From Anaerolineae bacterium (GTDB taxonomy: Bacteria > Chloroflexota > Anaerolineae > 4572-78 > J111): a DNA stretch of 49,036 nt. The stretch lies in contig JAFGNV010000129.1 of assembly GCA_016926805.1 (NCBI GenBank), positions 1-49,036 on the forward strand. Reading direction: 5' to 3'. Position numbers and translations under genes: made by a program. The notes beneath the pieces were generated by a model. That model saw only the letters and a list, made by a program, of their open reading frames with translations, had not been told where the DNA came from and did not search any database. Shown piece after piece: positions 26,349-35,759 of this stretch. How positions within the stretch are numbered: the first letter of the stretch is position 1; every line of letters begins with the position of its first letter.

Positions 26349-27362
26349 TTATTTCAAACTAACATAATCAAGGTGGACCCAATCTGGCAGTTCCAACGCG
26401 GCCAATTGGTTGACCGTGAGAGCCAATTCATTGGGGTTGGATTGAGGCTTAAAGCCGGCGCCCAACAGCAACATTCGCAGGGGACGGTTAGCCCCATTGA
26501 AGATGTATCGACAACGATATGTTTGGAACCGGCTATCAGGATGACTCAGTAAGCCAATTAACATGGCCAACGAGAGGCCTCTGGCGCGAGTACGACACGA
26601 GATAGCCAGACTTTCAACCACCGCACCACCATCCTGATCAGGGGTAAGGTGGATGATACCACAACGTCCCAGATCACCATAAATGTCTTTCATCTCCGCT
26701 ACAACAACGTGGTGTTCGTCGGGCTGGTTGAGGCGAGCAATAGCCTCGTCAACCGGCAACACGCCCAGATTCATCCGGTGGGTGCGGGTTAGCAACTCTT
26801 CGGCCCGCATTGCATCATCAGAAATATAAGGACGTATAGTAATTTGAATATTACACGAACGTAGAAATTCTGTATAATCGCCGGCCGTCTCTTCATCTCG
26901 ACGCCGGGCTTGCTGCTCGCGGTACATTTGGGGACGGCGCTGCGCTTCATCGGTGATAGGGCACGACACTCCATCCAGATAGGCGGCCAACTCGGCCAAT
27001 GACCAGGCCGTAATGCCAGCAATCTGGGCCGCAATAGAGGCCCGCTCAAAGGGATCTTCATCTACAAAAGCAGTGTCCAGCACACTAACGCCAAGCGTGT
27101 CTAAAATGCGCCTGACCTTGCTGACCTTTGGACCAAAATCGACCTCGACTTGAACAAATAGATTGGTCCAGCCAAATTTTTTTAGGGCGGGAGGAATGAT
27201 TTCAGGGGCATTTTGAGTGGCCAGAGTCTGCAAAACTCCCTGTTGATCTAACTGCTGGATTAATGTGCTGGCAAGAGGAGTTATCTCTTCATCGCCTTCT
27301 TCCAGGATGCCGGTGAGAATGGTTTCGTCCAGGTCCCAGATGACCAGTTTGAGGATACGCAA
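26349..27362 (-). CDS. FkbH-like HAD-superfamily protein (HAD-IIIC plus GNAT-like domain)
   Basis: A 337-residue two-domain protein. The N-terminal HAD domain has motif I as VIWDLDETILTG (DxDxT), followed by TLATQNAPEIIPPAL and a late FVDEDPFERASI acidic motif. The C-terminal half (about 165-320) is GNAT-like (RTHRMNLGV, GRCGIIHL, SLAISCRTRARGLSLAMLIGLL). FkbH-type proteins take glyceryl phosphate from 1,3-bisphosphoglycerate and load it onto an ACP, and an ACP gene follows 17 bp later. TTG 27362 is chosen because GGAGG lies 8 bases upstream and it opens with RILKLVIWDLDET; a TTG at 27383 is also in frame. In this cluster the product may decorate a glycan. Confidence 0.85.
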   Translation of the reverse strand: MRILKLVIWDLDETILTGILEEGDEEITPLASTLIQQLDQQGVLQTLATQNAPEIIPPALKKFGWTNLFVQVEVDFGPKVSKVRRILDTLGVSVLDTAFVDEDPFERASIAAQIAGITAWSLAELAAYLDGVSCPITDEAQRRPQMYREQQARRRDEETAGDYTEFLRSCNIQITIRPYISDDAMRAEELLTRTHRMNLGVLPVDEAIARLNQPDEHHVVVAEMKDIYGDLGRCGIIHLTPDQDGGAVVESLAISCRTRARGLSLAMLIGLLSHPDSRFQTYRCRYIFNGANRPLRMLLLGAGFKPQSNPNELALTVNQLAALELPDWVHLDYVSLK

Positions 27363-27437
27363 TTGAGAAGCCTCCAGGAACAATCACTATTAGCTTAAAG
27401 AACCAATCACAACTCATAAGTTATTTTAAACAGACAA

Positions 27438-27459
27438 GGGGACGATGTCGAATCGCCCC
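27438..27459 (-). terminator. possible terminator after the transglutaminase/TSP3 gene
   Basis: On the - strand GGGGCGAT (27459-27452) pairs with ATCG-T-CCCC (27446-27438), with one bulged base and a 5-base loop. TTGTCTGTTTAAAA follows, which is only moderately T-rich. It lies 36 bp after the stop of the large secreted-protein gene and before fkbH, so it may reduce read-through into the FkbH-ACP group. Confidence 0.4.
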
Positions 27460-27494
27460 CTCCTCTAATTGAGCAAATTTGATTATATGATTTG

Positions 27495-30400
27495 TCAGTT
27501 ACCTGGTTTCAAAATAATCGGTAAAAAGATTGTACTTTCAGGTGGCGAACTCACCGTCGGGTCCATATAACCGGGTATGCCGCCACTGCCCAGATCGTTG
27601 GTTGGGTCGCCATCACTGTTCCAATCTTCATCTACGGTATCAATGCCATCCCCGTCATCATCAATGCTTGCATTATTGCTGGGGTCCAGATAATTGGGCA
27701 CACCGTCGCCGTCAGGGTCATCCAGGTTTTCATTGCCGGCGCCGGTAGGAACACCATCACCGTCATCATCGGGGTCAAGATAATCGGGCGTATCTGGGTT
27801 GAAGAAACCGCCAGTATCGCGAGCATCGTTGGGATTGCCATCCCCATTAGGATCAGGCATCTCGTCAGTGGTGTTAATGCCATCATCATCATCGTCGGGG
27901 TCCAGGTAATCAGGCAGGCTGTCGCCATCGGTGTCTTGACCACTGCCGGCAGAGTTGGCCCCTTCGTGGTGGGTTTTTACACCGTCGCCGTCGTCATCGT
28001 CGTCAAGGTAATTGGGAATATCATCGTCGTCGGTATCATCATCGGTTGGATTTCCATCACCGTTACGATCCTCATTGACGGTCAAAACCCCATCCCCATC
28101 GTCATCGTCGTCAAGATAGTTGGGGATACCGTCGCCGTCGGTGTCATCATTGGTGGGATCACCATCGCCGTTGACGTCCTCATCAATGGTCAAAACTCCA
28201 TCCCCATCGTCATCGTTATCAAGATAGTTGGGAATACCATCGCCGTCGGTATCATCATCGGTTGGATTTCCATCACCATTGATGTCCTCGTTAGCGGTAG
28301 GAATACCATCACCGTCATCATCGGGATCCTCGTGATTCCAGAGGTCATCGCCATCGGTATTCTGATCGTTAGGCTCGAGGTAATCAGGGACGGTATCGTA
28401 GTCGCTATCGCCGACTTCCTCTTCATCCGGTAGGCCGTCGTTATCAGCATCCGGCAGGGCACTGAGGTAAACATCATCCACATACCACTGCAAACCACCT
28501 TGGGAGTTGGCGCTGAAACGAAGCTGCAGATTGGGTGCCTTGTGGAAGCTACGCAAGTCTATCGCTTCAGTAGCGGTCCAATGTGGGGTCGAATTAGTGT
28601 AGGTGGCAACTGTGGACCACTCAACGCCATTATCAGTTCTAGCCTGAAGGTAACCCACATCGGCGGGAGACGTCATATTATAGCAAGTTCTAAATCTGAG
28701 ATCCAGGACTGCATAGTTTGAGAGGTCCAGGGAAATACTCAGTGAACCATTCTCGGAGGTTATAGTACTGGCTTCCCAGGCATTGGCACAGCTGTGCCAA
28801 TTATTACTATTGAGGTTCCAATCCAATGCTCCGGTTGTCGTCCACAAACCTGGACCGTTCTCCATATTATCGGCAAAGAACATGCTTTCGGCAGCCGAGG
28901 CAACCACAGCCTCTTCAAAAGCATCATGATTATAAGCTGAAGTGGTATAGGCAACATCTACTTCCGCAAGCGTGTCATACGTATATAGCCCGCCTGTATT
29001 TCCGGACACAGCGCGTAAGGCAACCAAGGTAAAAGGTCCATCTACCCCATGTTCGTTGATAATACGACCATCAAAAGCCAAAGAAAGGCTGTATATCCCC
29101 TCGGCCAATACCTGTGGGGGGCTAATTGTCCAGGCAACCAAGTTGTTATTCGTATCAACCAACCAACCTTCGATCTGGTATGCCTGCCCCCCTTCTCCCA
29201 GTTCGACCTCTACAGTGGTAGAGATGACCAACTGGTCAAACCGGCCATCACTGTCTGTATCAACCGGCACATCGGAATACCCATCAGTAATCACAAAAGT
29301 GGCACCAAGCTCTCCACCACCGGAGGGGATGGAAGCGCCAGCGCCTAAAGTAATTGGACCAGCGCTCAATTCAGGAATTTCACCAAGGGTGTAGAACTCC
29401 TGCCCGGTCATCCCATCGGTGACCTGTCCGGTAGCATCACGGACGTGAATATGTTGCAGCGTATAAGGACCAACTGTATCTCTTAGCCCATCAAATTTTA
29501 AGGCAACTACAGAACTGGAACCGATCCAACTGGCCTGGGCGAGCATCTTGTTTTGCCCATTGAACAGGAGGCCTTGCACCGTGTACGTGCCTGCCTTTTC
29601 GATATTGAGACCGGTTTCTACAACTAGGGCATCGGCATAACCATCACCGTCAGTATCTTGGAGGACATAGGTATAGTTGCCAGATAAAGTTGCCCCGGCT
29701 ATCCCAAAACTATTGAATTGGTAGGGAGAGGTTAGATAAGCTGGCTCTACGTAAGCCAACCCGTTTTCCGCAAAATCTGATTTGGTCGGATTTTCAACAT
29801 CTGTGAGCCACAGAGCCTTGAGCGTATAAGGGCCATCTATCTTACTCATATAGATGTCCATGCCAGCAAAGGGGAGTTCCACGATATTAGGCCCCTGGGC
29901 CAGATGGATAGCACTAATAGTCTCGGCTATATCACCGGCAAGCATACCCCGCAGCCAATAGGGGCCTGCCTGCAAAGCATTGACCTCTATGGCAAATACC
30001 AATTGATCAAAGCGACCATCGCCGTCTAAATCAACGCCACGGTCTGCTATCACCCGGCCAAACTGGACAGTTGAATCCTCTTCTGTTAACGTTAATTCCA
30101 GTCCTCCCAGCAAACCGTCTGGCGGTGTGGGCCAATCCTGGTAAGGAGACCCTATAACCTGTGGCTCTGCAGGCCAATCCCAATAGTCAACAAATCGGGT
30201 CTGCCACCAATCCTTCTTCACAATTTTGCCGGTTTTAGTGGTTTTGTTCAAATCCCAACTGGCCATGCGGAAATCGTCTGACCAGTGGCTGCCATTACCA
30301 TCGATATCACTCCAGGGCCAATTCTCACTGGCTACATACACGCCAGCGGTACTACTATACCACCCCAGTGGGTTTCTCAGGTCATTGAAACCGCCGGTAT

Positions 30401-31589
30401 AATAGGGACTGGGACAGGTTCCTTCGCTACCATCGTAGCCGCGCATGACATACCACTTATTTGAACTACCTGAGGGGCTGGTCCACACTTCGGTCGAATG
30501 GTCAAAGGTGTTATGTACCCAATCGCCAAAAACTGAACGCGACGGAATGCCTGCAGCGCGATTGAAGGCAGTAAGCAAATTAGCAATGTTTGTACACTGA
30601 TTTTTATAAGTATAAGGGGCGCACTCGCCCGGGTTTAACACGCACCAGGAATTGTTGAGGTAACGAGGGTGACCGAAACAGGTGACCTCATCAGTGTGTT
30701 GGCCTAGGGCATTGGCCGCAGCCCAGGTGTTATCCAGACCATTGATGGTATCTATCACGTGGTCCCTGAGGAGCAAAGCATCATATTGCCAGGTATAGAA
30801 ACGATAACCATACCCGTGCAAGATGTAAGATTCTAATGGAATCCACTCATAATCATCATGATCATACTCACGTTGATCGTCATTTTCCGCATAATGGATA
30901 GAAGATTCGTCTCTGGTGTTGTTAGGATTATCATCATAAATAAAGGCATCAACAAATGTACCACTAACGCCTGTGGGGAGGTTAAATATAACATATAATC
31001 TCAACTCTTGACTCGCAAAGCCAGGCTTGGTCATGGTAACAGTGTATTTTCCCACCGGACTATTCGCCGGTACCTGGATTTCCCATCTGCCGGTACAAGG
31101 GTTGCGAACCGGGGTCAAAGTACTCAGTTGGGGAATACTTTTGGTAACCGTTAGCGTGGCGTTAGCTGGTCCGCCAACAGAGAAAGTCGTCCCCCGGCGC
31201 ACGATGATTTCTCGCTGACCCGGTTTAGGGAAAACAATGTATTTGCTTCCATAGCGTTGCCAGGACCAATATTCTCTGGTTTGAAAATTTTCCTCATACT
31301 CCACATAAATGCCCGGATTCAGATCATCGAAGGGATGAGTATTATACAATTTCTCTTGGCCATCAGTAAGACCATCGTCGTCACTATCGGGATCCTGAGG
31401 ATCAGTAACAAAAGGCCCTCCTGCGTCGTTGTACCACCCGGCTGTCTCCAACTCATTAGACAAGCCATCTCCATCAATATCTGCCGAGAATTCTTCCCAG
31501 TCCTGAGCAAATACTGAAGACACCGGCACAAAATACAGATACGCGAACCAGGCAAACAATACACCTAAAGAAATAATTCGAGTTTTCAA
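27495..31589 (-). CDS. secreted transglutaminase-like protein with thrombospondin type-3 (calcium-binding) repeats
   Basis: A 1364-residue exported protein. TTG 31589 follows a strong GGTGGAGG, and a signal peptide is cleaved near SSVFA-QDW. A first calcium-type repeat ([26 protein letters not shown]) precedes a beta domain. A transglutaminase-like domain follows, with its likely triad Cys near 332 ([12 protein letters not shown]), His (FDHSTEVW) and Asp (VMRGYDGS). Three related beta-sandwich modules of about 100-150 residues follow, each ending in a (D/V)GP(Y/F)TL motif. A jelly-roll domain ([12 protein letters not shown] to [10 protein letters not shown]) comes next, then seven Asp-rich repeats of about 36 residues and a hydrophobic ending [10 protein letters not shown]. 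It probably acts at the cell surface or in the matrix. Substrate is unknown. Confidence 0.85.
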   Translation of the reverse strand: MKTRIISLGVLFAWFAYLYFVPVSSVFAQDWEEFSADIDGDGLSNELETAGWYNDAGGPFVTDPQDPDSDDDGLTDGQEKLYNTHPFDDLNPGIYVEYEENFQTREYWSWQRYGSKYIVFPKPGQREIIVRRGTTFSVGGPANATLTVTKSIPQLSTLTPVRNPCTGRWEIQVPANSPVGKYTVTMTKPGFASQELRLYVIFNLPTGVSGTFVDAFIYDDNPNNTRDESSIHYAENDDQREYDHDDYEWIPLESYILHGYGYRFYTWQYDALLLRDHVIDTINGLDNTWAAANALGQHTDEVTCFGHPRYLNNSWCVLNPGECAPYTYKNQCTNIANLLTAFNRAAGIPSRSVFGDWVHNTFDHSTEVWTSPSGSSNKWYVMRGYDGSEGTCPSPYYTGGFNDLRNPLGWYSSTAGVYVASENWPWSDIDGNGSHWSDDFRMASWDLNKTTKTGKIVKKDWWQTRFVDYWDWPAEPQVIGSPYQDWPTPPDGLLGGLELTLTEEDSTVQFGRVIADRGVDLDGDGRFDQLVFAIEVNALQAGPYWLRGMLAGDIAETISAIHLAQGPNIVELPFAGMDIYMSKIDGPYTLKALWLTDVENPTKSDFAENGLAYVEPAYLTSPYQFNSFGIAGATLSGNYTYVLQDTDGDGYADALVVETGLNIEKAGTYTVQGLLFNGQNKMLAQASWIGSSSVVALKFDGLRDTVGPYTLQHIHVRDATGQVTDGMTGQEFYTLGEIPELSAGPITLGAGASIPSGGGELGATFVITDGYSDVPVDTDSDGRFDQLVISTTVEVELGEGGQAYQIEGWLVDTNNNLVAWTISPPQVLAEGIYSLSLAFDGRIINEHGVDGPFTLVALRAVSGNTGGLYTYDTLAEVDVAYTTSAYNHDAFEEAVVASAAESMFFADNMENGPGLWTTTGALDWNLNSNNWHSCANAWEASTITSENGSLSISLDLSNYAVLDLRFRTCYNMTSPADVGYLQARTDNGVEWSTVATYTNSTPHWTATEAIDLRSFHKAPNLQLRFSANSQGGLQWYVDDVYLSALPDADNDGLPDEEEVGDSDYDTVPDYLEPNDQNTDGDDLWNHEDPDDDGDGIPTANEDINGDGNPTDDDTDGDGIPNYLDNDDDGDGVLTIDEDVNGDGDPTNDDTDGDGIPNYLDDDDDGDGVLTVNEDRNGDGNPTDDDTDDDDIPNYLDDDDDGDGVKTHHEGANSAGSGQDTDGDSLPDYLDPDDDDDGINTTDEMPDPNGDGNPNDARDTGGFFNPDTPDYLDPDDDGDGVPTGAGNENLDDPDGDGVPNYLDPSNNASIDDDGDGIDTVDEDWNSDGDPTNDLGSGGIPGYMDPTVSSPPESTIFLPIILKPGN
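27575..28345 (-). repeat. tandem thrombospondin type-3 repeats within the secreted protein gene
   Basis: About seven copies of a roughly 105-125 bp unit encode the pattern DGDG(I/V)[31 protein letters not shown]. Copies 1-3 are close to identical in DNA; copies 4-7 have drifted in length and sequence. The Asp/Asn/Gly spacing is that of calcium-binding loops. The near-identical copies make this stretch prone to repeat-number change and to assembly collapse. Confidence 0.85.
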
Positions 31590-31978
31590 CTTTTTCCTCC
31601 ACCCCCCAAATTGCTGGGGAGAAATAGATCATTAACTAGAATAATGAGGTGTGATTTTTAAGATCGGCTATGGGAATTAATTCTCACAAGTTCCCAACCT
31701 TTCAGGGTATTTCGTTGGAACTTATGAATTTAGCTAGAATCCCTTACTGGTTTTGAGCGTCACAAACCACTATCCAATTTAACAGTATTTTATAATAAAG
31801 GTATGTGAATATACTTAGAATATAATTAGAAAACTAAAGAGAGAACCATGACCCTCTATGTTTGACTTTCGATGGTAGATATTGCCCGATACACACTTCT
31901 TGTTCGTCCACATTGGACTTTTTGATTAGGCAATTGACAGCATTTACCTGAGAGTTCAGTTTTAGAGTAGCTGATCAC
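31590..31978 (-). other. 389-bp gene-free leader region
   Basis: No coding frame of quality is visible. Near 31785-31835 the sequence is very AT-rich and on the - strand includes TTTATTATAAAATAC, a plausible -10 region for the secreted transglutaminase/TSP3 gene. An imperfect inverted repeat (GTTCCCAAC, 31690-31698; GTTGGAAC, 31714-31721) lies between that region and the gene. This is the largest break in the leftward cluster and probably marks an internal promoter. Confidence 0.4.
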
Positions 31979-33343
31979 CTAGGATCCCTCGCCGATTTCA
32001 GAAATAGCATAACGATATTTGCCCGAATCTAAAACTGGAATCTCGTCAGGAAACTCAAATCTAACCTCGACGTTGTCGTCTAGGGCAGTTCTTACCGTTC
32101 GCTCAATTGTCTCTAATCGAGTTTGATCTAATTCCCCTTCTTTCACAATGCGTGCGACTACCAAGTCTAGAGATTTTTGTACAAGTTGAAAGCGTTTGAC
32201 ACCCTCCATGGCGAACAGCGGGCTAGCAAATCCACCCCAAACAGCGCGACCATCTTTAGTTTTGAACATATCAATGTGCCGTCCTTGAACTAAGTCCATT
32301 AAAGGTAACGCCCGACCACAAGGGCATTGGTCAACAGTATGCCAGGTCCCCATATCTTCGATATTGTAGCGAATGAAGGGCATACCATAATTATTCAAGT
32401 TAGTTACAACAATATGACCAGTTTCACCTAATCGAACAGGTTCCTTGCTGTCAAAATTTCGGAGGATCTCAACATAATTATTCTCAATACTAGCATGTAA
32501 ACCTGTGTGCACCTCACATTCACAAGCTACACCTCCCAGATCACGAGTACCGTAGCGGTTGAAAATTTTACAATCAAACGTCTCCTCAATATATGCTCGT
32601 TGTCCTTGATAGAGAACCTCAGCAGAAGAAAAAATACCATCAAATCTAATATCTGTAATCTTTTTTGTACGGACAAATTGGGCAAACCGATAGAGGCTTG
32701 AAGCATAGCCAAATAGGATACGAGGCTGCTGTAATCTAACGCGGTCAGCAAAGGCCGTCATGCTTTCTTCTGAAAGTACATAGGCATTAGTAACAAACCG
32801 GTTAAGTACCCAGTCCATCAAATGTGTTCGTAGAGATTGCGAGGTAGTTACTTCAAAGTTTGTACCCCAGATGTAAGCGTGAAGCTGTCCAAATTGCCAG
32901 CCAGCCCACTCAAGATGGCGATGGATATCGGCTGTAACATAATCACGAAAATTTACATCTTGCATAAAGATCAAGGGATGTCCTGTGGAACCACCGGTAG
33001 TCAGACGGGCCAATTTGGTTCGTTGTTTACTTTCGGTGGTTAGCATATCGTCAAAATTGTCACGAATAATCGCCTTGGTTAATATCGGCAGCTTGCCCAG
33101 GCTAGCCAAATTGGTAAGAACTTCATCAGGTTGGAAGTTAGCCTGATCGAAAGTACGCTGATAGTAAGGAACATACTGGTAGGCATAAACAAGCAATTTG
33201 TGCAACTTGGCTTTCTGCAAGGTCAGTAGTTCTTCACGACTCAACCATTGCGTTCGGTTAAGTTCATCCAAACAGTTGAGAATACGACGGCCGGTAACCC
33301 ATTGGTAGGCTTTCATCAACTGTCGGCGTAGAAAAGGGTTCAT
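31979..33343 (-). CDS. CapK/PaaK-like adenylate-forming enzyme
   Basis: A 454-residue member of the phenylacetate-CoA ligase/CapK group. The ATP-binding loop is RLTTGGSTGHPLIF, followed by RYGTRDLGGVACECE (the A5-type motif) and MPFIRYNIEDMGTW (with the conserved Arg/Asp). CapK-type relatives occur in capsule clusters and are thought to activate an acyl group as adenylate or thioester for transfer to a glycan. The frame is open back to 33463, but ATG 33343 has AGGAG upstream and avoids overlapping the FemAB gene, so it is preferred. It follows FemAB by 32 bp. Substrate is unknown. Confidence 0.85.
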   Translation of the reverse strand: MNPFLRRQLMKAYQWVTGRRILNCLDELNRTQWLSREELLTLQKAKLHKLLVYAYQYVPYYQRTFDQANFQPDEVLTNLASLGKLPILTKAIIRDNFDDMLTTESKQRTKLARLTTGGSTGHPLIFMQDVNFRDYVTADIHRHLEWAGWQFGQLHAYIWGTNFEVTTSQSLRTHLMDWVLNRFVTNAYVLSEESMTAFADRVRLQQPRILFGYASSLYRFAQFVRTKKITDIRFDGIFSSAEVLYQGQRAYIEETFDCKIFNRYGTRDLGGVACECEVHTGLHASIENNYVEILRNFDSKEPVRLGETGHIVVTNLNNYGMPFIRYNIEDMGTWHTVDQCPCGRALPLMDLVQGRHIDMFKTKDGRAVWGGFASPLFAMEGVKRFQLVQKSLDLVVARIVKEGELDQTRLETIERTVRTALDDNVEVRFEFPDEIPVLDSGKYRYAISEIGEGS

Positions 33344-33375
33344 GGCCACACTCCTGATAGATTTAGTAAGTAGGG

Positions 33376-34485
33376 TTAACCGGACTTGAGATTGAACCGG
33401 TCTCCCAACTGGGCCAGCTTTTCCAGTGATCCCAGTTGGTTTATAACGACATTCATCACCCAATACAGGGTAGGGAAATATACAAAATCGTAAGCTCCTA
33501 CATAATATACCACATCTCCACCAAATCCACGCTTAAACTGATAGACGCCCCACAGTCCCCCAATTTGCTCTTTTGGCAGAGGTTGATTGGCATATAAGTG
33601 TGCACCAACTTCCTCAGGAATGCCCCACACATCATAAGTATCACAGCCGTGAGCTTTGGCCCACTTTAAGCTTTCCCACATTAATAACTCATTTGCCTTA
33701 AGTTTGTTATAAGTATTAAGGGAACCACTGTGAAAGGTAGCAGCTTTGTTACCAAAGGCCACTGGCATTCGTGCAGCTATCACTTTGTCTTGATAAAGCG
33801 CCAGAAAAAGATTTAAATAATTGGCTTCAGCCAAGACACTCCATTCTTGATGATAATATTCGCGAGAACGGATCGAGAAACCGCTACGTTTAGCTGTAAC
33901 CTTTAATAGTTGATAGAAGGCATCCATATCTGCGGCAGTAGCCTGACGCACAACAACCCCTTTACGGGCGCTGTAGTGGATATTATAGCGTGTGGTCTTG
34001 TGCATATTGGCCAAGATAGTGTCAGCTTCGGGGGTCAAGTCAATCAACATACTACACTGAGGTTGATTATTAAAAGGGCTGCATCGAAAACCATAATAAT
34101 GCAATTGCTGTTCTAGTGCAGGCGAATACTGGATAGCGGGTTCAATCTTAAGTGATATGGCTCGATAGTATCGGGCTGAGGAATGAAGGGCTGCCAGTAA
34201 CACCTGAACCACAGTTTCATCTTCCCAATCCAATAGCGGTCCTCGCGGGATGTAGGCGATACTTGCCAATTTCCAGAGAATCGGTTTAATAAACATTTGT
34301 GCCCCAGCTACCATTTGCCCATTTTGCTCCACTGCCAAGCGGACAATTTTCCAGCCCAAAGCTTCCTTAAATGCACCCCATTCATAGCTTTGCATCAGCA
34401 CGAAGTCGGGCCACTGAGCTACAAAAGCATTCCAACGCTTTGGTTCAATATCATTTGACAGTATAGTAGTCCGTTCTTCTGTCAT
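33376..34485 (-). CDS. FemAB-like aminoacyl/acyl transferase (copy 1)
   Basis: A 369-residue protein of the FemAB (peptidoglycan bridge-forming) family, a double GNAT fold. Typical features are the opening WNAFVAQWPDFVLMQSYEWGAFKEALGWK, the central MHKTTRYNIHYSARKGVVVRQA (about 170-191) and the C-terminal LKWAKAHGCDTYDVWGIPEE with GLWGVYQFKRGFGG. True FemAB enzymes transfer amino acids from aminoacyl-tRNA to lipid II. Copies inside polysaccharide clusters may act on glycans instead. It lies between DegT aminotransferase and CapK genes, suggesting a shared decoration step. Confidence 0.85.
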   Translation of the reverse strand: MTEERTTILSNDIEPKRWNAFVAQWPDFVLMQSYEWGAFKEALGWKIVRLAVEQNGQMVAGAQMFIKPILWKLASIAYIPRGPLLDWEDETVVQVLLAALHSSARYYRAISLKIEPAIQYSPALEQQLHYYGFRCSPFNNQPQCSMLIDLTPEADTILANMHKTTRYNIHYSARKGVVVRQATAADMDAFYQLLKVTAKRSGFSIRSREYYHQEWSVLAEANYLNLFLALYQDKVIAARMPVAFGNKAATFHSGSLNTYNKLKANELLMWESLKWAKAHGCDTYDVWGIPEEVGAHLYANQPLPKEQIGGLWGVYQFKRGFGGDVVYYVGAYDFVYFPTLYWVMNVVINQLGSLEKLAQLGDRFNLKSG

Positions 34486-34529
34486 GGCCTTAACCCAACC
34501 TACTTGTAATGAATTTCAACATGGCAATA

Positions 34530-35732
34530 TTAATCATAATGTAATCTGTTCTCAAAAATGCTGCGAACGTCGTTAGCAATATATCTGCCACTGGTAACGC
34601 TCAGGTGGGGATAGATAGGCAGGTTGACTACTTGGCGAGCAGCTTGCATTGCGCCCGGATATTGTGTTTTAGCATAAGAACGATACGGTTTGAGGGTTGG
34701 CAAAGAATATTCATACGTTTCATCTACAGAAACACCTCTGAAAAGCATTTGTGACCGAAAATTGAGTGCGTCGCGTTGAGGAATCCGCAAAGTGTAGTAG
34801 GTATAGTGAGCCTCTGGAAGTATAGGAGGCAAGGTGACGTTCGGTATGCCCTGTAGTTCTTGGGTATACAATTCAGCCAGGGCGCGATGTCTGGACACAA
34901 TGGTTTCTAATTTACGTAATTGGGCCAACCCCACCCGCGCCTGAAAATCCATATAAGCGGTAGCATAATCACCCGGCAATTTGGCTGCTTCAAAATTACT
35001 ATTTTCTGTAAAACGCTTGTCTAAACCAACCAAGCCCCACCCATGCAAGAGTCCATAAACTGGCTTATGAAACACCAGATAGTTGGCCAGTAATCGTATC
35101 CATCGTTTTGCCCAAGTCTTTAGGGATAATCGATTCAATTCTTGGTCACGATAATTCTTAATCTTTTGATAAAGGTCAAGTGAGTTAGTTACAACAACTC
35201 CGCCTTGCACTGTGCATACTTCTTTATTAGGCCCAAAACTACATAACCCTATATCGCCACGAAAATGAGGGGAATCATTAGGCGAGACCGGCAATCTTTG
35301 CGCACAATCTTCAATGATAACAATCTGTGCGTTTCCTACAATAGCTCGAATTGCGTCCACATCAGTTGGATAACCGTACAGGTGAGTGGCAATAATGGCC
35401 CTAGTGTGGGGGGTAAGGGCTGCTCGAAGTGCATTGAGATCCATGTTGTAGTTGGTCAAATCAATATCTACAAACACCGGCCTATTGCCAGAGGCAAGTA
35501 ATGCTTGGGCCATCACAATACATGTGTAGGCAGGTAACACAATCTCAGCTTGCTCAAATTTCAGCGCCTTAAACGAAGCAGCTATCCCAGAACGGCCATA
35601 GGCAAAGGCCACGCCATATCTGGCCCCCATCCGTTTGGCGACGGCTGCTTCAAATTCTATTCGCCCCACGCCCGGGCGCAGCGCAGCCAAGAATTCAGAG
35701 TAATCGAAATAAGGTCGATAAAAAGGAATCAT
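34530..35732 (-). CDS. DegT/DnrJ/EryC1/StrS-family PLP-dependent sugar aminotransferase
   Basis: A 400-residue PLP enzyme. The fold-type I features are GVAFAYGRSGIAASFKAL (phosphate-binding region), IVLPAYTCIVMAQALLASG, HLYGYPTDVDAIRAI, IIEDCAQRLPVS with the cofactor Asp, and SFGPNKEVCTVQGGVVVT with the likely Schiff-base Lys near residue 184. The family makes amino sugars from keto sugars, or dehydrates them. The variant active-site segment differs from the usual SFxxxKxxxxGEGG, so the exact reaction is open. It could serve the Gfo/Idh and WbpD-like pair at the other end of the cluster. ATG 35732 is preferred over TTG 35738. Confidence 0.87.
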   Translation of the reverse strand: MIPFYRPYFDYSEFLAALRPGVGRIEFEAAVAKRMGARYGVAFAYGRSGIAASFKALKFEQAEIVLPAYTCIVMAQALLASGNRPVFVDIDLTNYNMDLNALRAALTPHTRAIIATHLYGYPTDVDAIRAIVGNAQIVIIEDCAQRLPVSPNDSPHFRGDIGLCSFGPNKEVCTVQGGVVVTNSLDLYQKIKNYRDQELNRLSLKTWAKRWIRLLANYLVFHKPVYGLLHGWGLVGLDKRFTENSNFEAAKLPGDYATAYMDFQARVGLAQLRKLETIVSRHRALAELYTQELQGIPNVTLPPILPEAHYTYYTLRIPQRDALNFRSQMLFRGVSVDETYEYSLPTLKPYRSYAKTQYPGAMQAARQVVNLPIYPHLSVTSGRYIANDVRSIFENRLHYD

Positions 35733-35759
35733 CTTCAAGAACCGACTAAAGAATTGAAT

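Noticed and set aside
27575..28345. Possible CRISPR-like or satellite array
   Set aside because: The repeats are in frame, about 105-125 bp, lack unique spacers and encode a regular calcium-binding repeat; no cas gene is nearby.
27936..28433. Long + strand frame rich in Val/Ile that looks like a multi-helix membrane protein
   Set aside because: It is the complement of the Asp/Gly/Asn-rich calcium repeats; GAT/GAC codons read backwards as ATC/GTC give Ile/Val. The - strand frame has signal peptide, domains and continuity.
31679..31978. Possible decayed gene in the 389-bp gap, like the one at 39407-39740
   Set aside because: All frames were scanned by eye and no run resembled a neighbouring protein; only AT-rich promoter-like sequence and a weak inverted repeat are seen.
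33344..33463. 40-residue N-terminal extension of the CapK-like protein
   Set aside because: It would overlap the FemAB gene by 88 bp and has no ribosome site, whereas ATG 33343 follows AGGAG and starts at a natural domain boundary.
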